Assembly (NCBI GenBank): GCA_012295275.1
Contig: CM022666.1
Location: 11,381,077 to 11,445,076 of the forward strand
Direction: 5' to 3'
DNA: 64,000 bases
From: Chrysomallon squamiferum
Taxonomy: Eukaryota > Mollusca > Gastropoda > Neomphalida > Peltospiridae
The notes under the pieces are model-generated. The model was not told the DNA's origin and searched no databases. It saw only the letters and a list, made by a program, of their open reading frames with translations. Both the position numbers and the translations under genes were made by a program. Below are positions 9,116 to 23,000 of the stretch, one piece after another (position 1 is the stretch's first letter; each line of letters starts with the position of its first letter).

Positions 9116-12100
9116 TTGTTTTTTTCTTCTTTTTTTTTGGAGGGGGGTGATAATGTTGGTTCGGTGCATCAAAATGTGATTTCAATACATCCGTATTGCA
9201 TGCGCTTCTGCGTGCAATACACATAGCGGCGTTTGATCTGACAAATGGTGATGTTTTCATTACCTAAAGCGAGAGGGTATATGCAACTAACGTATTACCA
9301 ACTTTTATCATTTTATTTTAATTTATTTGGAAGCGTCAGTCATTTACAAAAACCTGCTTTATGTTTTTGGTTAAGTACATAATATATCTCATGTAATCCG
9401 CTATTTATCACCTATGAGATAGGTCGCTCAAAATATGATTTGCTATAGTTTTTTCCCCACATCTCTCTCTTTTTTCACTTAAGGTTAATATGAACTCAGT
9501 ATGACAATGATGATGATAATAATAGTAATATAAATTATAATAATATGGTTGACACATTAAATAATTCAAATTGGCTAAATGTCACACAAGACTTTATTAG
9601 GTAGATTCTAGTAAGTTGGATGTAGTTAGAAGTTAAATTCTTTAACAGGAATATATGCATCAACAGTTAGAAATACTGCAATGAACTACTCAAAAACAAT
9701 TATTTTTAATCAATTATTTAACACATAATCCATTTTTATTTGACTCTGTTTGCAGAATGAAATACAGTCCGTTTGTAATTAGTATAAGTAAAATTTTAAT
9801 AAAAGTTTGACCATAAACCATAGTTTAACTGCCGATTTTACAACCATATGATTGTTAACAGTTTATTTCGTTTTTTAATTTTCAAGTACTTTCATCATAC
9901 ACAGATGAGAAGAGACAAGAACTCCACTAGAAACATTAATGGCATCAAGCATGATTAAATATTGTCCATCCAGTCCAGGTCATTATGGCTGAACCGTGTT
10001 ATCTGCAGAATAGAATAATGTAATGGAATAACCTGCTAAATTGTTACAGATATATATTTTCTCATTTCTTACCTCTTAAATAATTGTGTGTAAACTATTT
10101 CAGCAAATATCATAATAACATTGGACATATTTGACAAATGAGATTCTGTTTGTTGTTTTTGATTGTTAAGTAAATATGATTCTTATGTTTTTCATGTGCA
10201 CAGTTAAAGATAAGGAATGTTCTTTACAAACTGTATCATATTTTATATAAAATGTTAATTTTTTTATTTATAAATAATCAAACAGTTCAGTAAGCCATAC
10301 TTTTTTTAACTGAAATAATATACTTTTACATTAGCACCCATTAACACTTTGGTGCTTAATCACTTCATTTCTGATTTATTGAAGAAATGGACCCAGCTTT
10401 CATCCTGTTATTATTCAATGAGCTCAGACATAACTTTAAATGATTGATTTATAAAATGCAAGCTTTATGGAAAAAAGAAAACATGTATTTAAATACCATG
10501 TATTGTATGTTTTTTTGGTTTGTCATATTGAGCTATTGCAAAATTGTTTTGCTTTTATTGCAAATTAAAGGTAGCCAAGAAGGAAAGGGAGAGAAAGACA
10601 ATTAGCTGATATGTTAATTAATGACTGACAGAAGTTGAAACAGGAGAAAATTCCAAATTTTGTAAGTTTAGAATACATTGCTTTGTATATTTGTTATGAT
10701 AGGTAGCTGGTATATTTGTTATGATAGGTAGCTGGTTATCTAATGTAAATAACTCTCATCAGCAATGTTGGGGAAAAACTGCACACATCATGGATTCAGA
10801 AAGGAAGCTGAAGCCTGAGATACAGCTATTCACCTTTATGCAGACGTATGTGAAAATTTAGATTCATGCTGGTTGTTATGTACATGGCATTTAAGTAAAT
10901 AATTTGTAAACATTTTTAGAGATTATTTCTGCTGACAGAAAGATGATATTACGTATTAACTGAAATTAATTATTTTTCAGAACAGAGTGGGGATAATGTA
11001 TGATGTTGTGCCAGTCTCCCACATACCAAAAACTGCACAGATGAGGTATTATGTTCAAGAAAAAAACAAGTACTGTTACAGAAGCTTCCTCTGGAAATAA
11101 GAATATATACTTTGACATAGGAACAGTTGGATAGAATGTGATGTCTGTAGTATCTGGTATAGGCAGACATCTCTCATAAACCTATGAGGACATGAGTGTG
11201 CATAATTTATACACTGCAATATTATTAATTTTGTTGGAATTTTCAACTGCTGTTCTACTTTTTTGTTTGTTAAATTTTGTATTTACTGTCTTTATTAATG
11301 TCTTATTATTCAGCATTTCTCAAATTTTTGCTGTCATGGAACCCATATAGATCAGTGAAAACAAATACATGTGCCTAAAGTCCTAAAAGTTTTCAGAAAA
11401 CAAATAAAAGCATATAAACACAAAAATTGTGTTGTTATTGTTTTAAAAGTTAAAAATATTCACCTTCCATTATTAAAATGGAACATCATAGAGAAGTCTG
11501 GTAAAATAAAGGGAAGCAAGTACAAATTAAATAGTTTAAAATCCATTTTTTTTGTTTTATTTTATTTATTTTTTCAAATTACATTGATATCTTCTGTCAA
11601 AGACAATAACAAAATACAGTGGGAGTGGAATTTGGATTTTGTACATCTTGAATCTATGAACTCTGAATATGAATGCTGCTTTATCTGAAATTGGGCGCAT
11701 AATCAATAACAGCTTGTACAGAACCTCTTTGAGAAACCCTAGATGAAACTAATTTGTTTTACCTTTTCATACACAACTCATATAGAAAATTTTAATGAAA
11801 TTTGCAGAAAAATGATTATTTGCTTATAACTAAAAATTTAAATTTTTCTTATCTTTCTCAGTATGCAATACACTGAGATATGGACTCTACACAGAGAGAT
11901 ATTTTACAGATCAAGTATGAATATGTATCATTGGAAAACACCATATCAGTGGGATACATACTATTTCACTAAAGTATCTCCTTTAGTGTGTTGTACAGAG
12001 ATAATGTACAAAGATTGTGTATTAATATAATTAATAGTGTAGTAGGTACTCTATCATTGAGGTCTGTTATTCTTGTACAGAGGTAATATACAATAGATCA

Positions 12101-12762
12101 TGTATGAATGTATTAAAACATTCCACATACATTATACAGTGCACTCACTATATACTCATATCACTGATCTATATCACTAGGGTGTAAACACTATGAGATT
12201 GAAATACCAACTGTATCACTGGAGTAGTCATAATAGTTTCATATTTTACTCTTTTTGTATAGTGAAAACAAAAGAACTATCGTTATAGTTTAACAGTATT
12301 TGGCAGAAATCATATGTGAGCTATAATAATTTTGGTGATGAACAGTTACCATGAGTTCTAATATCAAGTACTGAGTTCCATGAACTTTATATATGTGTGA
12401 TATGTTCATCTAAAGTAGTAAATTTAATGTATGAATTACTAATGACTATAGTAAGAATTTGAACGAGTCTTAGAATCTTTTGTTTACTCATCACCAATTT
12501 TATAATAACGTGTTTGACATCAGCTATCTTTCATTTGTGTTAATTGCATACATAGCATTAATAAAAAATAAACCTTTACATAACTGAATAAATTACTGCG
12601 AACCTCACTTTTTCTACAAGGCAATTTAAAGTGATATATAGTGTGCTTCAAATAGTATTACTGACATGAATATTCATGACGTCTTACTGGTATGAATATT
12701 TATTAGCACCTTTATTTCTGTCGCACTGGACGTGTTTATATTGTCATGCTCCCATGTTGTTG

Positions 12763-12793
<31 letters not shown>

Positions 12794-14065
12794 AATATAA
12801 AACGTAACCTTGCATCGGAATTGCGGTAAATATTTGACTTTAAAAAGCTTGAATTTCCTGAAACTCAAATTATTTTTGCTGACGAAGTTTCGCAATGTTA
12901 TTACAAAATGAGGCATATTTTGTAACAGAATGGTATTATTTGTTTTGTTTGTTTAAATTACAGTATTTGGTATAATAAAATAGTTTATTACTAACTGCGC
13001 CTAATAGTTTATTAAGAATTACTAACATTGCTAATGGTGATACTTTATGAACACCATTAGGGGCCATTAATTAATTATTGGTTATTAGTATCAAAATTAA
13101 TTTCAGTAATTCGGATAAATTTTTGAGAGGAATCAAGTCACAATTTTCGTTTGCGAACAAAAGGTCTCTCCCACAGTCTTCGAGCAGTCACTGACACTGG
13201 ATACAATGAGGAAATACTCGATAGGTCGGCCACAAAGGTTTGATCTACACAACGCTGTATAACTAATTAAATAAATAGTTGAATGCGTCGAACAGAGTTC
13301 TTTTTAGTCTTCTTTCTTTCTTCAGAACTGTTGGAAATAATAGCGTCGCCGTGATTTTAATAATGGACTTTGTAAATGATATTCGAGATCTTTAAAAAAA
13401 TTATGCAAATAATAATAATAATAATGTGCAAATGCTGCACGATTTCCACTGTCTCCATTGATAAATTGTACAGGCGTCGCTATATTCAGTCACCCGGAGT
13501 TATTTCATTTGGCACAATAAATAAGTAATACTGTCTCTAAACAAATATTTTATTATGATGAAAACGAATGACCAGAAATATGGGTACTGGGTGCATAATC
13601 AGTATTCGCCCATCTAATGATATACTATTATACCTAGCCAGTATCCACAAATATTTATCAAAGCGCTCGGATTTCATTATGAGAAGACGTGGGTATAAAA
13701 TGCATGATACTTTTTTCGTGGACTTCTAATAGATGTAAAGGGCGTATCACGACCATTCATAAAACCCTTCTTCAACAACAAACAGAAGGTGAGAACTCGG
13801 GTGCAACCATCGAATTATAGCCCGCTCCAAGATTAAAAGTAATCTACTTTGTGAAACACTAGCATGGAAAGGGAAACTCAAAACCTGTAGTGTCTGCGAT
13901 TATCTGGGGGTTTTAATGTACTACTATGTTTACGATCTTTATACTCTGTTGATTTCCTCCCGACTCCATTTATACAGTATAATTTCGGATGGTGTTCCCG
14001 ATAAAGGTAGAATTTACCACTGTACGCTCTATGTCAAGTCAGTTTCATAGTTTGAAACTGACGGT
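9116..14065. other. Gene-free AT-rich spacer upstream of ACER3
   Basis: I found no supported gene here. Present are a T28-30 run at 12763-12791, a short (AAT) tract near 13409-13424, and a perfect 25-bp tandem duplication at 10686-10735. From about 13130 the G+C content and CpG count rise towards the ACER3 start codon. A TATAAAA word lies at 13694-13700, about 370 bp before the ATG, so the ACER3 promoter and 5' UTR probably lie in 13100-14065. Confidence 0.6.
10686..10735. repeat. Perfect 25-bp tandem duplication
   Basis: Two identical adjacent copies, 10686-10710 and 10711-10735, each beginning tatatttgttatgatagg. Copies with no differences suggest a recent event. Confidence 0.95.
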
Positions 14066-17000
14066 ATGGCTCCAAACGCAGGGTACTGGGGACCTCCTAC
14101 TTCCACTTTAGATTGGTGTGAAGAAAACTACATTGTCTCCTACTATATCGCAGAATTTTGTGAGTACCATAGTACTAATTTAATTTACATTAAATGAAGG
14201 CTGCTAATGAGAAATGTTTTAATATAACTTGTTGCTATTAACTACTAAACTAGTATTCGGTATTATTATTAGTATTATTACTGTTAATAGTATTACTATT
14301 AGTAGAAATGCTAACGCATTTTTTTTTTAAAACTGTCAAATGAAGATTATCCTGTACCATTAAAAGAAAACCAATGCCAAACTTAAAAAAGAAAAACCTT
14401 TGAAGATATCTATAATAGTGTAAAACATATCCCATGATATCGCATTTCAAAGTTTTAAAAATTCTATTTTCCGTGTATTATTATTTTTTTTTAAATTCAA
14501 CCTTATGTCATCAAAAGCTTATTCAAGATTTGCGTTAATTGTTCAATAAAGTGTTCTTTTTATGAAGCCCTCAATAGAGATAGACTTGATGAGTTAAATA
14601 TTATGTTTAAGGCCCGTTTTAATTGGTAGATGAATATGAAATAATTCCTGAGTAAGAGTTGTCGTTCCTGAGCGATTATTTCTCTAAATCGGGCACTAAT
14701 GCTTCACTTCATATTAAACTATAAATACTGGAGTTATTTGTAAAATACAAGGCAAATTGTGAAAGAAGATAGGTCTAAATGTTCCATTTAAAAAATCTAT
14801 TCGACGTAATCGACCCATTTCGTTTTTTACAATTTTAATAACTAACAAAAAAGCAGTTCTTTTAAAAATTAAATATATATATATATAATATACACATACA
14901 TGTAATTAAAACAATATAATATTTTTGTATATCAATTAAATGGCAAAAGTTATTGTGACATGAATTTTGTGTAATAAATTTACACACACACACGATTTTT
15001 GCCTGCATGCACAATAGATAACAGATTATGGGAATTGTCCATATATAGTATAGTTTAAAAAAAAAATTTAAGCTAAATGAAATTACTTTTTTTAAATATG
15101 TTAACAACAATACATTTATACTGCTTTTAAATCTAGTGATAATATCTGATAATCTTACCAGCTGTGGTTTTTATTGTATTTTAAAATTCACTAACCTAAT
15201 CTGCCTGTGACTGTGCCTGTGTAGGTGCATTTATATTATTAACAGTCAGAAAAGCAAACGAAACTCATAAAGAAGCTTAAAAACACCCACCAAAAAACGC
15301 ACCTTATTTTAATTATATTTATAATTAATAACATGAGATAAAGAGATTGCAACAACATCATAACAGCTTATTAATATTAATAAGAGTTTATTTTTTGAGA
15401 GTAAGTTATTTGTTTTTTCTCCATACTTAGTACACTAGATATGGATATCACAAGTAAAGCAGCTGTAATTTCATAATAACTATACTGACAACAGTAAACA
15501 TGAAAACAAATTTTATTTCAAAAAAATACAATCCTGCTTTTGAAAGTGATTGTTCTTGTTGAGGTCACCATATATTCCAAGAGTTTGTTGTTTGGAAACT
15601 TCAGTAAACATTTCTGAGGGATGATAATTTGTAGAGTTAAACATTTTCATAATGCTCCTTACTATACTGTCCTGTTTATTGCACACAAAACAATGGTTTG
15701 CATTTAAATAAGCATACATTTTGTCTTGTTTTTACTGCCATCTGCCATTTGCCATTTGTCAGCTTTTAAGATGACACATTTTAAAATTACTCTTGTGTAT
15801 GATCATCAAGTATACATAAATCATTAACTAAATTAAATTTCATTTTTAGCATATTTCATGAATAAATATTACATTTTTCAGCTTGGTATGACATTACAGA
15901 AAATGCTTTCAAGTTCATATCTTTGATATTGTCTGGTTGTTGCAATTAGCTATTGGAACTTGTACATTGCCATAGTGCAGTGCTTATCAAGAACTTGCAT
16001 AATTTGAACTCAAGTTTTAATGCTTCTAACAGGTTTATTATGTTGAAACACTATGCCCAAATCAGTCATAATTTGCATATATTATGGTAACTTTATAAAT
16101 AAACATGTTAAATAACTCGGTAAAAAAATACTCCATCCCATACCTTTCCTTGTATTTTGTATTGCAAAACAACATGTGGTCACATATTGACTTCATGATA
16201 ACATTGATTCAGGATAAATATCTGTCATGCAATTCTTCAAGAAAAGGAGACAAAAATATAGGCAGTGTAAATGGTTCAACAATTAGCATTTTGTTTCTTA
16301 AATTTGTTCATTAACACTTGGCATATTAAATAATCAAAGTCAAGTGTTCTGTAATTTAGAAAACTTGTTATACCACCTAACTTGTATTTTCAAAATAAAT
16401 TAACACCAGTGTTGCTGTTATAAAGAGGTTTGATTGTAGTTTTTCCTTTCACTCATTTCTTTAGAGTCTTGTAGAATGACAGAACAATATTATTGACTGT
16501 TAAAAATCAAGATTTGCTAAAAAAAACAAATTTGGGGACCACTGAGTTGTAGGAACAAATGAAATATTAAATCTGTTATCTAATTTTATTGTGTAAAAAT
16601 TAAGACCGTTCATTTTAGTCATACTGACTCACAGATGTAAATGTTTACTTTTCTGTTCATGTACTTGTGTTGTATAACTAAAGTAATGAATAAGTAATCC
16701 CACAAATGATATTTTCAAAAAGTATCTTCCAAATATGAAAGTCACAATTACTTGACATCAAATGTAATAAATTTACATTTAAACTATGCAGCCATTTTTT
16801 GTTAATATAATATCCATTCAGATAGTGAATTTAAGAAAAAATATGTCAGTCATCCTCATGAATTGTTAAATATTATTACATAATTTATGAGAACATCATA
16901 CATATTTATTTCAGGCAGAATATATATTTGACAATTAAGAATTGCATTTAAAGAGGAAAAAATATATCCTTGGTATATATTAGTTGTAACATTATTATTA

Positions 17001-20000
17001 CATACATATTTTTTTTTTTATTGGTTTATCAAAATATATTTTCATTTCAAAACAAATAATATTTGGTTAACATTAATGTTAAAATAAAAATTTCTAGCTG
17101 CTGAGATTTAGTATACAATTGCATTGCACTTGTCTACAACGTATTTAGGCTGTTCATGAATTGGGACTAAATTTTTACACAGGGCATTTAAAGCAGTTGA
17201 ATGTGACCTGTAATTAAGCTGTTCTTTTCCACTGTTTTAGAGAAAATAACCCTCAGTTTACTATGACCAGTCTGATCCTTCAACTAATGGTATATATATA
17301 TATATATTTATGTGGTTAAATAGATGCTTGGTAGAAAGCCACAACAACTACCTTTCAGTTACTCAGGCTGACAGTTAGCCAGGTCACTGCCCAGTATGGT
17401 GTAAAACTGATCTCCCCAAACAAAATGTGGTCTCTGCATTTATGTTCCTTTCCCAGTGGCATTCAGTCTGGTTGGAACTTTTGCAGACATGCAGACACCA
17501 GTGGGTCCCCCAAAACAACACTTCACCATAGCTGATACAATTCTTAAGGAAATCGTGGGGTTCTCTGTCACACATTACTTATTAAAGAGGAGACTGTTGT
17601 CTCTGTCACATGTTGTGTCTTACATGAAGACACTAATTTGTTGTTAGCTTATTTATATTTTATATAAATTGTATTAAGTGTTAATTTGTTTAAAATGAAC
17701 AAATTATCTAAATTATTCACTTAGCAATATGATTTTTAGCAAATATTTGTGAAGTAGAATTATTTTATTATTGCTCTTAAACTGGAAGAAAAATAGATTT
17801 CAGTTTTTAAAGTATGAATTTAGGAGAAATGTTTTTCAAACCCTGTTAGAAATTATTTATCCTTTCACATTTGTTAGCTATTGACAAACTTACTAGAATT
17901 AGTAAATAACAATAGTTTGAAGATCTCCATGATTTATACGGGAGATGGATAATGGAGCACATCATTATATCTTTGAAGTGAGATAAACAGTCTAATCACT
18001 CCAGACTGGTTTCAAATAGGTCATGTCTTTTTCTGATGCTCGAGTATATATTAGTCTTTTTTTTAGCTGAGTTTATACTTAGAAAGCAACAACAAGCCAT
18101 GTTATCTGGAATAAATTGTATTCATATTGCTAATTGAAACAAACATCTGCAAACTTATTGCTTGTTAATTTGTAATAATTGGTTTTGTGAAAAAACAGTA
18201 ACTCTGGTTTAACTTGCTTTGATGTTAAACTTGGTCTACAAATAGATTTGTGTTAACTGCAGCCAACTGTTCCAAAAATATTTTGTTTTGTTTTGTTTTA
18301 TTTATTTTTTTGTTTTTTGACTGATGTTAATTTTTATTTGTTGGATATATTTTTGATGTTCTTAAATTGATGAGAAAGATGAACAAATACATAAATGGAA
18401 ATATCTAGATAGCAGTCACCAGCAAATGTCAGTGGGAGGGAACATTTATACAGGTTTGAGACCAGTTATCTGGTGTCCTGAAATCTGGAAAGACCAGAAA
18501 ACCAGAAGTTTGTTCTTGACACTATTTTCGTAGTTTGCACGCAGAGGTGTTGTCTGCAACTACTCTTTCAAGCAGTGTGGCATTCATTCACTTGCCGCAT
18601 TCACTCAGGTCCCAAGGAGTCCGGATAATTGGTCCAGTACCTGTAATAGCAAGTATCACTGGAAGGTAGCATTCAGACTGGCAGTAGTATTGCCATTCAG
18701 TACTTAAACAGCAGCCACTGAGAGCATTTGTCCTTCACACCAACTACAAACTATTTTACAAACTTTTCTTTTTCTAAAAATTATACCCTGAATGATGTCT
18801 ACAAAGAGACAAGCTATAAAGAAAAGTGAAAATGATTTTTTTTGTGTGTATCTACATTCATCAATAATGAGTTATAATTTTTGCCATTAATTCATTTGAT
18901 TAACATGATTTTGATATACATGATACATGGTTTAGAAATTGATGATTGTTAAATAATGTTTTACAATGAGTGTCCGGGGAAATAATGAAAGAATGTACAT
19001 TTCTGCAGGTGTTAAAAATCACTACTGGAATTGTCATAAATGAAAATTTTATGATGGTGGTCCACACACACATTTACCACAGCCTTTGAAAGACTGATAA
19101 ACATTTTTGTTTTTTGACTGGTCAAAAAGTGGCAATTCAAGTCAATGGTAATTTCCACTGACTGTTGCATTATTCACAATTCAGTCATCCTTCTTTACCC
19201 AGCCAGGGCTTTTGTGTTTAGATTCTATCATTAATGTTCATCCTTTTTTAATTTAATTTTTTTTTGAGTTTTGCAGATGAAAACACCCTAATTTTATATC
19301 ATGTGAGTCACAAAGGTGTGTTAAATTTTTCATGATCAAAAAAGAACAGCTACTGTATTTATGGTGATAATCTTAGTAAACAGTCCTGGTGCATAAACAG
19401 TCACATCTTTTTGAAAAAATACTTTTCATTTTCAGTAAAAAAAACTGATTACAAAGTGTTTATTCTTTGTTTGCAGAGCCATAGTGCAATGAACATTCTT
19501 AACCCAAAAGAAAGGCAAAAATGGCAGAGGTAAAAATTAAAGAGGAAAGATCCATATGAACAATATAAAGCAAAACAACATTGCATATAGCACACAGTTT
19601 TGAGCAAAACAGAAAGTGAAGTTAATTGAAAGTCCTGAAGTATTGCAGCTAAAACAGTTTAAACACATGGCAAGACAAAAGCAATGTAGAGCAGTTTGTC
19701 TGCAGAGGCTCCAACCTTCAAGGCAGTTAGCCCCAGATGTGTACATTGATAACACAACTGTATCAAACCACAAACATAATAGTTGTAAGTCAAAGGCAGT
19801 GACCATTGTGAGTATGGGTTTGGATACAGATATACAGATGATGACAAACTGCAAAAGACATCAGCAAAATGGTTTAAATGGAAAGAGTGGATGGTCAGTT
19901 AATCAAGCATAAGGAGGAGTGAACTTGTGCAGATTTGTATGCTTACAACATTTCTGTTGCTCTGAAATTTCTCAAACACAGCTTCATCAAAAGGATGAAA

Positions 20001-23000
20001 ACAATAGTTGTGAAGCAGACAATGTAGGATCTAATGACCTGCAGTTCTGCAAATAGATTTGATAGAGAATAACACTTGTATTACAGAGGACAAGGTTTAA
20101 TCGCAGGACAGGAACTGAGCACAAGTAAATTATTTCACATCAGTTCTGTGGCTCCATGGGAGAGTCACATCATGTGCTATCATCAGTGTGGCAAAGCATC
20201 AGATATTGTCTTCCTTAATGATGTTCTGCAAGCAAGCAATGTTGGCTGGTTGTGACTGTATAAAGCTGTGGATCTATGGAGCTACAAATCAGTTTAAATA
20301 CAGATTTATTATGAGTGAACTTCCATTTCTTTCTTCAAAGCACAGCAGATATCTCGTATGTGCCAGTCATGGTAAGGGTCCTGTTGATACTAAGTTGGGG
20401 CCCTTAAGTGCATACAACTCACTAAGTTAAGTCTTATTGGTGTGTCAATAATGCCAGTAACTTTTATGAGGCTGCATAGGATCCTGCCATCAATATCTTT
20501 CTCAGCTCAAAAGAAATGTCAATAACCATGGAGACAGAAATAGGCTTAGTCTTCATTTTTGAGCATTCTTTTTCCTCAAAAGGCATTGCATCATATCACT
20601 GTCTATGAAATAATGGCGAGGGAATCCATACACAAAAGGTAAACTCTTAAGGAAAACTACCAGAATTTCTGTTTTGAAAAAGATGAGGAACAACCTTCTG
20701 ATGCAGCCATCTAGTATCACTGCTACTATTTTGTGTTTTATGAAGAGCCTGACAGATACTGTGTTGGATGTATAGTGCAGCTGCAATGAAATTCCTTAAA
20801 CTGGATATCCTTACTAAAACATTCAAATAGCCTAGATCAGAAGATACAGTGTGTGTTGCTGCAGTGTGCATATTTGCAGGACCTATGGACCTGAATGGGC
20901 ATATCTATTTATGGTGAAGCAAGTTAGTTTTAAATGTCCCATCAGAATAATTTTAACACCAATACATATTTGGAAGAGTTTAGTTAACTGGTTCAGACAA
21001 TGACTTTCAAAACATTAAGTGTACAGAAAATATTCATTACTTGTTCATTGGAGAGGTTTTTTTTATTCAAGTTGTTAGTATTCCAAAGTTTATTGATTAA
21101 AATACTTTTAACAAACAAAAAATGTTTTAATTATATCTAGAAGGACACTGAATTTTGATAAACTCTTATTTAAAAGAGTAGTATTAATAGGAAGTGAGAT
21201 GTTAATGTCACCTTTGTAGCTGTCAAGCTAGTCATGCACTTTAATGTGTCAGATCTCTGCAATTAACTGTTCAAGCAAATGTATTTTTGATTACAATATA
21301 AGGGTCCAGGACTACACAAAACATGTAATACATTGATCAACAATACCAGTGTCACACTAATCACTAATGGAATGGTTGATATTAATTCTGTTTCAGTGTT
21401 AAAATTATTTTGATGAGGCATTTAAAACAAATTTATAATTCATTTTTTGTTTTTTCTTTAGTACAAAGAAATTCATTTTATTTGATTTTCCTTTGATAAT
21501 ATTTTGTCACACACAAAGAAATTCACTAAGTATAATAAAATAATGCATGCTTAATCACATGTAGATACAGGAACAATATTTATACTCTTTTACATGTTGG
21601 CAATGTGACTTTAATTTCATATTTTTCTAAAAGTGCAAAGTTTTTTCAACATATAAAGATACACATTATTTCACAAATATGTATCTTTGTGATAAAAAAA
21701 AAAAAAAAGTTATACAACATATATGAACAGGTCTGGTAGAAAAAATATTCATAATATTCTTGCATTCTGACAATTGACCTCAATTTAATTACATTAAACT
21801 ATGAAGATTTAAATAGATAACAGACTGAATGATGTCCTTGTCATACATTACTATGAATAGTTAAAGCAACCATTAGTGTAAGACTATTGGTAAACAGTAA
21901 CTTCAGACTTCAATAATTTCACTCTGGTAATCTGGGCTGATTATTACTGGATACCACTGGTTTTATCATCTACAAATATTATAATAAATAAAACAAATAA
22001 AATGTGGGAAAAAATTAACCATTTTTTTATATCTTTTATCTTTTATTTGTATGAACCATTTATAATGTAATAAAAATGAATGATGTGCCTGCATGAGGTT
22101 TGTTTTTATTTGGTGATGTGACTGACACTCATTCATGGTATTCATGGTAATAGGCTGTTTATGTCAGATCAACAACTGTTATGAACAATTTTCCAGGGCA
22201 ATAAACTAACAAGCTGATTATTTACACAGAGAAACTTTTCAGCAAGCTGTCATTTAAACCCCATCTGCATACAAAGTAGTAATGAACCTAGGCATGCATA
22301 ACAGTGAAAATACTGATGTAAATAAAGCAAAAGGTGACATTTTATAAATATGCTATATTTTAACTTTTTATCTCACATTGTAACTTTTATCTTTTAATTA
22401 ATTAATAAAATTAGAACAATAATAACAATAAAAATAATATAAACAACAACAATACTAATAACAAATCAGTATATTTCTATGCATTCACTTATACTTCGAT
22501 GTGGGCCAAGATTACTGAAGTCTGAAGTTACCCATAATTACAATACTCACTTAAAATTCTTTATCACAAATTCACTACCAGTTACTTAATCCTTAAAATA
22601 TAATAATAGATGGTTCTTTTTATGTTCATAATATATGCCCTTAGATAACAATATTAGTTAAAATAATATAATATGTTTATAATAATATGCATTAGTTCAG
22701 TTTTCAATCATGCTTATAATTACAAAATCAGTTCTACTTGGCTTACATTGCTTGTTTTCTTTTAATACATTAATTAATTTATGGTTGTTCAGTTCAGCTG
22801 TTTGGCATGAACTGTTGAGTTTAATGGTATACTGTGGTACGTGTTTATTGATTAATATTGTTTGTCCATGGTTACTAATGTACATATATCATTGATGGTA
22901 GTGTAGTTTATGTGTTGTTGGCTGAGTTTAATGATAAATATATTTTACAATACTGTTTTCAGATGGTAAGATCATACTATTTTTTTATATTTCATCCTAT

